Positions 60,287 to 64,000 of a stretch of DNA of 64,000 nt are shown here, in pieces. Below the pieces are notes generated by a model. That model saw only the letters and a list, made by a program, of their open reading frames with translations, ran no database searches and had not been told where the DNA came from. Source of the stretch: Amycolatopsis vancoresmycina (GTDB lineage Bacteria > Actinomycetota > Actinomycetes > Mycobacteriales > Pseudonocardiaceae); NCBI RefSeq assembly GCF_000716785.1, contig NZ_JNYY01000006.1:1-64000 (forward strand). Reading direction: 5' to 3'. Both the position numbers and the translations under genes were made by a program. Every line of letters starts with the position of its first letter. Position 1 is the first letter of the stretch.

Positions 60287-61576
60287 ATGCAGCGGAACAG
60301 GCGGAGCTTTCTCGCGCTCGCAGGCATGGGCGCGCTGGCGACGGCATGCGGGTCGAACACCGGGCGGCAGGGTGACCCGCCGCCCTCGACGGCCTACTCG
60401 GCTGGGCCGCCGCCGTCGGACGCGCCGAAGGTCGCGCTCCAGCAGTGGTACCACGCCTACGGCGAGGACGGTGTCCAGGACGCCGTCAAGCGGTACGCGG
60501 CGAGCTACCCGGGCGCGGCCGTGACCGTGCAGTGGAACCCGGGCGACTACGACTCGAAGATCGTCACCGCGCTGCAGAACAGCAAGGTGCCGGACGTCTT
60601 CGAGGCGCAGGTCAAGATCGACTGGGTGCGGCAGAACCAGGTCGTCTCGCTCGACGACGTCATCGCGCCGGTGAAGGGCGACTTCAGCCCGGCCGTGCTG
60701 GCCGCGCAGACCGTCGAGGGCAAGGTCTACGGCATCCCGCAGGCCACCGACACGCAGGTGCTCTTCTACCGCAAGAGCCTGCTGCAGGCGGCGGGCGTGC
60801 AGCCGCCGCAGACGGTCGACGAGCTGGTCGACGCGGCCGCGAAGCTGACCAAGGACGGCGTCAAGGGCTTCTTCGCGGGCAACGACGGCGGCGTCGGCGT
60901 GCTCACCGGCCCCCTGCTGTGGTCGGCGGGGCTCGACTACCTGAAGAACGACAACCGCGAGGTCGGCTTCGACGACCCGCGCGCGGCGACGGCGCTGGCC
61001 AAGCTGCACACGCTCAACGCCAACGGTTCCCTGCTGCTCGGTGCGCCGGCGGACTGGTCGGACCCGGGCGCGTTCATCGACGGGCTCACCGCGATGCAGT
61101 GGACCGGGCTGTGGAACGTGCCGAAGATCCGGCAGGCGTTCGACGACGACTTCGGCGTCCTGCCGTTCCCGAAGCTGGACGGCAGCGGCGCGCCGTCGGT
61201 GCCGGTCGGGGCGTACGGCGCGATGGTGAACGCCAAGAGCGCGCACGTCGCCGAGGCCAAGGCGTTCGTGAAGTGGCTGTGGATCGACCAGACGCAGGAC
61301 CAGCTGGAGTTCGCGACGAAGTTCGGCTTCCACGTCCCGGCCCGGCAGAGCCTGGTCGGCCGCGCGGACAGCCTCAAGTCCGGCCCGGCCGCCGACGCGG
61401 CCCGGTTCGTCAAGGAGCACAGCCACCTCGTCGGCGGTCCGGTGTGGACACAGCAGGCGAACACGGCGTTGTCCGACGCGGTCGCGAAGATCGCGAAGGA
61501 GGGCGCGGATCCGGCAGCACAGGTGAAAACCGCCGTCGAGGTGGCTCGCGCCGAGCTGAAGCGCTTGTTCGGATGA
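60287..61576 (+). CDS. Sugar ABC transporter solute-binding lipoprotein
   Basis: The 429-residue precursor starts MQRNRRSFLALAGMGALATA and then Cys, combining a twin-Arg RRSFLAL motif with a lipobox (ATAC, Cys21), so Tat export and lipid anchoring are predicted. The mature protein has the SBP_bac_1 fold: IVTALQNSKVPDVFEAQ, GKVYGIPQATDTQVLFYRKSLLQAAG (about 146-171) and GGVGVLTGPLLWSAG. GGAGGGG precedes the ATG. It forms an operon with two permeases but no ATPase gene; a shared ATPase such as MsiK is likely. The sugar is unknown. Confidence 0.92.
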   Translation: MQRNRRSFLALAGMGALATACGSNTGRQGDPPPSTAYSAGPPPSDAPKVALQQWYHAYGEDGVQDAVKRYAASYPGAAVTVQWNPGDYDSKIVTALQNSKVPDVFEAQVKIDWVRQNQVVSLDDVIAPVKGDFSPAVLAAQTVEGKVYGIPQATDTQVLFYRKSLLQAAGVQPPQTVDELVDAAAKLTKDGVKGFFAGNDGGVGVLTGPLLWSAGLDYLKNDNREVGFDDPRAATALAKLHTLNANGSLLLGAPADWSDPGAFIDGLTAMQWTGLWNVPKIRQAFDDDFGVLPFPKLDGSGAPSVPVGAYGAMVNAKSAHVAEAKAFVKWLWIDQTQDQLEFATKFGFHVPARQSLVGRADSLKSGPAADAARFVKEHSHLVGGPVWTQQANTALSDAVAKIAKEGADPAAQVKTAVEVARAELKRLFG

Positions 61577-62469
61577 AGCGGCGCGATGCGCGCGCGTTCT
61601 GGTTGTTCGTCGGGCCGTTCCTGATCGGGCTGGCGGTGTTCGCGTACCTGCCGATCGGCTGGAGCGCGTACCTGTCGTTCTTCGACGCGCGCAACACGGT
61701 GACGCCGACCGAGTTCGTCGGGCTGGACAACTACGCGCACATGCTCACCGACGAGCCGTTCCTGTCGAGCCTGGGGACGTTCAGCGTGTTCGCGCTGTTC
61801 ATCGTGCCGCTGACGTTCGCGTTGTCGCTGGCGCTGGCCCTCGGCGTCAACCAGCTCCGGTTCGCGCGTGCGTTCTTCCGGTCGGTGTTCTTCCTGCCGT
61901 TCGCGTGCTCGTACGTGGTGGCGTCGCTGGTGTGGAAGACATCGCTGTTCTCCGGTGTCCGATATGGACTGGCCAACACGGTGCTTTCGGTGTTCGGGAT
62001 CGACCCGGTGGCCTGGACCGGGACGGTGCACCCACCGCTGTACTGGGTAGTGCTGGTGACGGCGAGGCTGTGGCTGCAGCTGGGGTTCTACATGATCCTG
62101 TTCATCGCGGCCCTGCAGCGGATCCCGGCCCAGCTCTACGAAGCGGCGTGGCTCGACGGCGCGAAACCGGGCTGGCAGGTGTTCCGCCACATCACGCTGC
62201 CGCAGCTGCGCGCGACGGCGGTGGCGGTGCTGCTGCTGAACCTGATCAACGCCTACCAGGCGTTCGACGAGTTCTACAACATCATGGGCGACTCGCGCGG
62301 CTATCCGCCGTTCGCCCGGCCGCCGCTGGTGTACCTGTACTACACGTCACTGGGTTCGGGCGGCCAGGACCTCGGCCGCGGCAGCGCGGGGGCGGTGATC
62401 CTGGCGTTGCTCATCGCACTGGTGACGTTGCTGCAGGGCCGGGTGCTGCGGTTCGGGCGGGTGTCATGA
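61573..62469 (+). CDS. Sugar ABC transporter permease (MalF-like)
   Basis: The 298-residue protein begins with a short cytoplasmic tail and the hydrophobic FWLFVGPFLIGLAVFAYLPI. The EAA loop LYEAAWLDGAKPGWQVFRHITLPQLR (about 190-215) and about six helices place it with CUT1 permeases. The ATG overlaps the stop of the binding-protein gene (ATGA), and its stop overlaps the partner permease ATG. Confidence 0.92.
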   Translation: MKRRDARAFWLFVGPFLIGLAVFAYLPIGWSAYLSFFDARNTVTPTEFVGLDNYAHMLTDEPFLSSLGTFSVFALFIVPLTFALSLALALGVNQLRFARAFFRSVFFLPFACSYVVASLVWKTSLFSGVRYGLANTVLSVFGIDPVAWTGTVHPPLYWVVLVTARLWLQLGFYMILFIAALQRIPAQLYEAAWLDGAKPGWQVFRHITLPQLRATAVAVLLLNLINAYQAFDEFYNIMGDSRGYPPFARPPLVYLYYTSLGSGGQDLGRGSAGAVILALLIALVTLLQGRVLRFGRVS

Positions 62470-63284
62470 GGGCGTTCCTGCGGTGGACGTCCCTTGTCGT
62501 GGCGGCAATCCTCTTCCTGCTGCCGTTCTACCTGCTGCTGCGCAACGGCCTGGCGTCGCGATCGGACATCACGTCTCCACAGTGGACGTTCTTCCCGTCC
62601 ACAGTGCACTGGGAGAACTTTTCGCGGCTGTTCTCGCTTTCGGACGTCCCCTTCGCGCGCAGCCTGCTGAACTCGGCCGTGGTCGCCACCCTGCAGACGA
62701 CCGGCCTGCTGGTGGTCTGCTCACTGGCGGGCTACGGCCTGGCACGGATCCCGTACCGGCATTCCAAGATCGTGTTCTACGCGGTGCTGGCGACCCTGAT
62801 GATCCCGACGTCGGTGACGTTCGTGCCGAGTTTCGTGGTGGTCTCGTCGCTGGGCTGGCTGTCCGACTTCCGCGGGCTGGTCATCCCCGGGCTGTTCAGC
62901 GCGTTCAGCGTGTTCCTGTTCCGCCAGTACTTCCTCGACTTCCCGCGCGAGCTGGAGGAGGCGGGCCGGGTCGACGGCCTGAGCCGCTGGGGCGTGTTCC
63001 GGCGGATCGTGGTGCCGAACTCGAAGGGCTTTTTCGCCGCGGTCGCGGTCATCACCGTGATCGGCAGCTGGAACGCGTTCCTGTGGCCGCTGATCATCGC
63101 GCAGTCGCCGGATTCGTGGACGGTCCAGGTGGCGCTGTCGGGCCTGCTGACGGCCCAGAACCCGCAGCTTAACCTCCTGTTCCTGGCGGCGGCGGTGTCG
63201 ATCCTGCCGATCGTGCTGTTGTTCGTGTTCCTGCAGCGGTACCTGGTGCGCGGGGTGACGGAGTCCGGTTTGGGCGGCTCGTAA
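62466..63284 (+). CDS. Sugar ABC transporter permease (MalG-like)
   Basis: A 272-residue CUT1 permease with WTSLVVAAILFLLPFYLLL at the N-terminus, the EAA loop ELEEAGRVDGLSRWGVFRRIVVPNSK (about 162-187) and WNAFLWPLIIAQ. About six helices are present. It completes the membrane part of the importer. No glycosidase or regulator is linked in the window, so the substrate is not indicated. Confidence 0.92.
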   Translation: MRAFLRWTSLVVAAILFLLPFYLLLRNGLASRSDITSPQWTFFPSTVHWENFSRLFSLSDVPFARSLLNSAVVATLQTTGLLVVCSLAGYGLARIPYRHSKIVFYAVLATLMIPTSVTFVPSFVVVSSLGWLSDFRGLVIPGLFSAFSVFLFRQYFLDFPRELEEAGRVDGLSRWGVFRRIVVPNSKGFFAAVAVITVIGSWNAFLWPLIIAQSPDSWTVQVALSGLLTAQNPQLNLLFLAAAVSILPIVLLFVFLQRYLVRGVTESGLGGS

Positions 63285-63337
63285 CACGCGGCGGCCCGGC
63301 TGCGACTTGGGAGCGTCTCTCAGGAAGCAGGTGCGTG

Positions 63338-63748
63338 ATGACCAGTTCCACCCCCTACCCGCCCGTCAACCCGGACGACCCGCAGTACCCGGCCTCGGCG
63401 CCGGTGCCGGTGCCGGTGCCGTCCCAGTCCTACCCGGTGCAGTACGCGGCGGCCCCGAGCCCGTACCCGATGCTGCGCAACAGCGGGCTGGCCGTCGCCG
63501 GCATGGTGGTCGGCATCCTCGCGCTGATCGGTTTCTGGATCCCCATCGGCGACGTGGTCATGGGCCTGATCGCGATCGGGCTGTCCTGGGCCGGCCTGCA
63601 GCAGAGCTCCCGGCCCGGCTACACCGGCCGTGGCATGGCCATCGCCGGACTGGTCTGCGGTGGCATCGCGATGATCCCGGCGATCATCGTGGTGGTCCTC
63701 TTCTTCACCGCGGCGACCGCCGTGACCACGTGCGGCGCCTTCTGCTGA
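63338..63748 (+). CDS. DUF4190-like small membrane protein
   Basis: The 136-residue protein has a Pro/Tyr/Val-rich cytoplasmic N-terminus (about 45 residues). Two helical regions typical of DUF4190 follow: SGLAVAGMVVGILALIGFWIPIGDVVMGLIAIGLSWAG and GRGMAIAGLVCGGIAMIPAIIVVVLFF. AGGAAG precedes the ATG; GTG one codon upstream is possible. Two Cys lie at the end (TTCGAFC). Function unknown. Confidence 0.82.
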   Translation: MTSSTPYPPVNPDDPQYPASAPVPVPVPSQSYPVQYAAAPSPYPMLRNSGLAVAGMVVGILALIGFWIPIGDVVMGLIAIGLSWAGLQQSSRPGYTGRGMAIAGLVCGGIAMIPAIIVVVLFFTAATAVTTCGAFC

Positions 63749-63804
63749 GCCGTCCGCGGCGGAAATGACCACAACCTTCGGCGGTACACCCCAGCTCGGC
63801 AACT

Positions 63805-63851
63805 GTGACAGGGTGAACTCAATTGTCACGGTGAATGTTTTTCACGTTCAC
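63805..63851. promoter_or_regulatory. Stacked inverted repeats upstream of a secreted-protein gene
   Basis: GTGACA...TGTCAC (63805-63829) is followed directly by GTGAA...TTCAC (63831-63851). GTGAAC or GTGAAT also recurs within the site. The repeats lie about 60-110 bp before the start at 63914 and could bind a regulator. Confidence 0.4.
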
Positions 63852-63913
63852 CCCGTGTCCACCCACGCCCGGCAGCGTGCCGGTCAACCGAGAAGACTGG
63901 GGAGCGAACAACC

Positions 63914-64000
63914 ATGGCCGAACTCACCCGGCGCACCTTCGCCACCGCGGGCGCCGCCGGTCTCGGGCTGCTGCTGTGCACGCCCACCGCGAACGCCCTC
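63914..64000 (+). CDS. Tat-exported protein, N-terminal fragment (cut by window edge)
   Basis: The last 29 codons in the window encode MAELTRRTFATAGAAGLGLL and a hydrophobic stretch ending ANAL. The TRRTF motif and the following small hydrophobic region form a twin-arginine signal peptide; a signal peptidase site is probably near ANA. GGGGAG precedes the ATG. The mature part lies outside the window, so no function can be given. Confidence 0.75.
   Translation, partial: MAELTRRTFATAGAAGLGLLLCTPTANAL

Overview
This 64 kb window is high-GC chromosome from an actinomycete. The codon usage, the GTG and TTG starts, the ATGA/GTGA stop-start overlaps and the gene set (mycobacterial-type IHF, deazaflavin-dependent nitroreductase-like protein, MpaB-type oxygenase, LigD-type polymerase, DUF6247, ROK and PaaX regulators) all point to Pseudonocardiaceae, most likely an Amycolatopsis-like organism. 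That assignment is inference from gene content. I saw no rRNA, tRNA, CRISPR array, replication origin or prophage. Mobile DNA is limited to the 3' end of an IS5-type transposase at the left edge.

Layout. (1) 95-7479: a compact, uncharacterised biosynthetic locus. It holds an inositol-monophosphatase-like phosphatase, a creatininase-family amidohydrolase, a GTP cyclohydrolase II paralogue, an LPG-synthase-TM-type membrane protein, a methyltransferase, a GT4 glycosyltransferase, a degenerate 6-pyruvoyl-tetrahydropterin-synthase-like protein, an MDR dehydrogenase and a CDP-alcohol phosphatidyltransferase. The cyclohydrolase has Met in place of the Tyr that separates canonical RibA from the formyl-retaining S. 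coelicolor SCO6655. The locus is therefore predicted to start from GTP by a non-riboflavin route. I consider this the best candidate for an undescribed pathway. (2) 7476-16545: housekeeping and oxidoreductase genes: LigD-type polymerase, MpaB-like oxygenase, LysR with a BBE-like flavoenzyme, acyltransferase, DDN-like enzyme with MarR, a strikingly short P450-like protein, GNAT and PaaX. (3) 16583-20544: a Rid protein, a fused aryl-CoA monooxygenase/reductase and an acyl-CoA dehydrogenase, which look like part of an aromatic-CoA degradation module. (4) 21042-30927: a six-gene operon of family-5 binding protein, ABC importer and GH1 beta-glucosidase, next to two divergent ROK regulators. The sequence TTAAGTACTGAA occurs in front of the importer operon and between the regulators. 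(5) 31463-37018: four consecutive secreted glycosidases (GH16, GH75, GH30, GH18), each carrying a CBM13 lectin module. Together they could attack the main fungal wall polymers. (6) 37238-42318: a GntR-controlled MFS, DUF1445 and pxpABC operon for 5-oxoproline use. (7) 42334-53869: small membrane proteins, ArsR, AlkB-like, zinc alcohol dehydrogenase, LLM oxidoreductase, Mn-type DtxR regulator, amidohydrolase and an acyl-CoA catabolism operon with its TetR. (8) 53994-64000: acyl-CoA dehydrogenase, phosphopantetheinyl transferase, DUF6247 with a broken RelE-like gene, isochorismate synthase, mIHF, a fatty acyl-CoA ligase, a sugar ABC importer lacking its ATPase, a DUF4190-like membrane protein and the start of a Tat-exported protein.

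Genome-scale patterns. A 44-bp palindrome occurs four times, always at gene 3' ends, with a compensatory base-pair change between copies and stop codons in several frames. Five convergent gene pairs end on one shared CTAG. GC-rich REP-like hairpins occur both between genes and inside two coding sequences. Several regulator genes are accompanied by clear palindromes in their intergenic regions.
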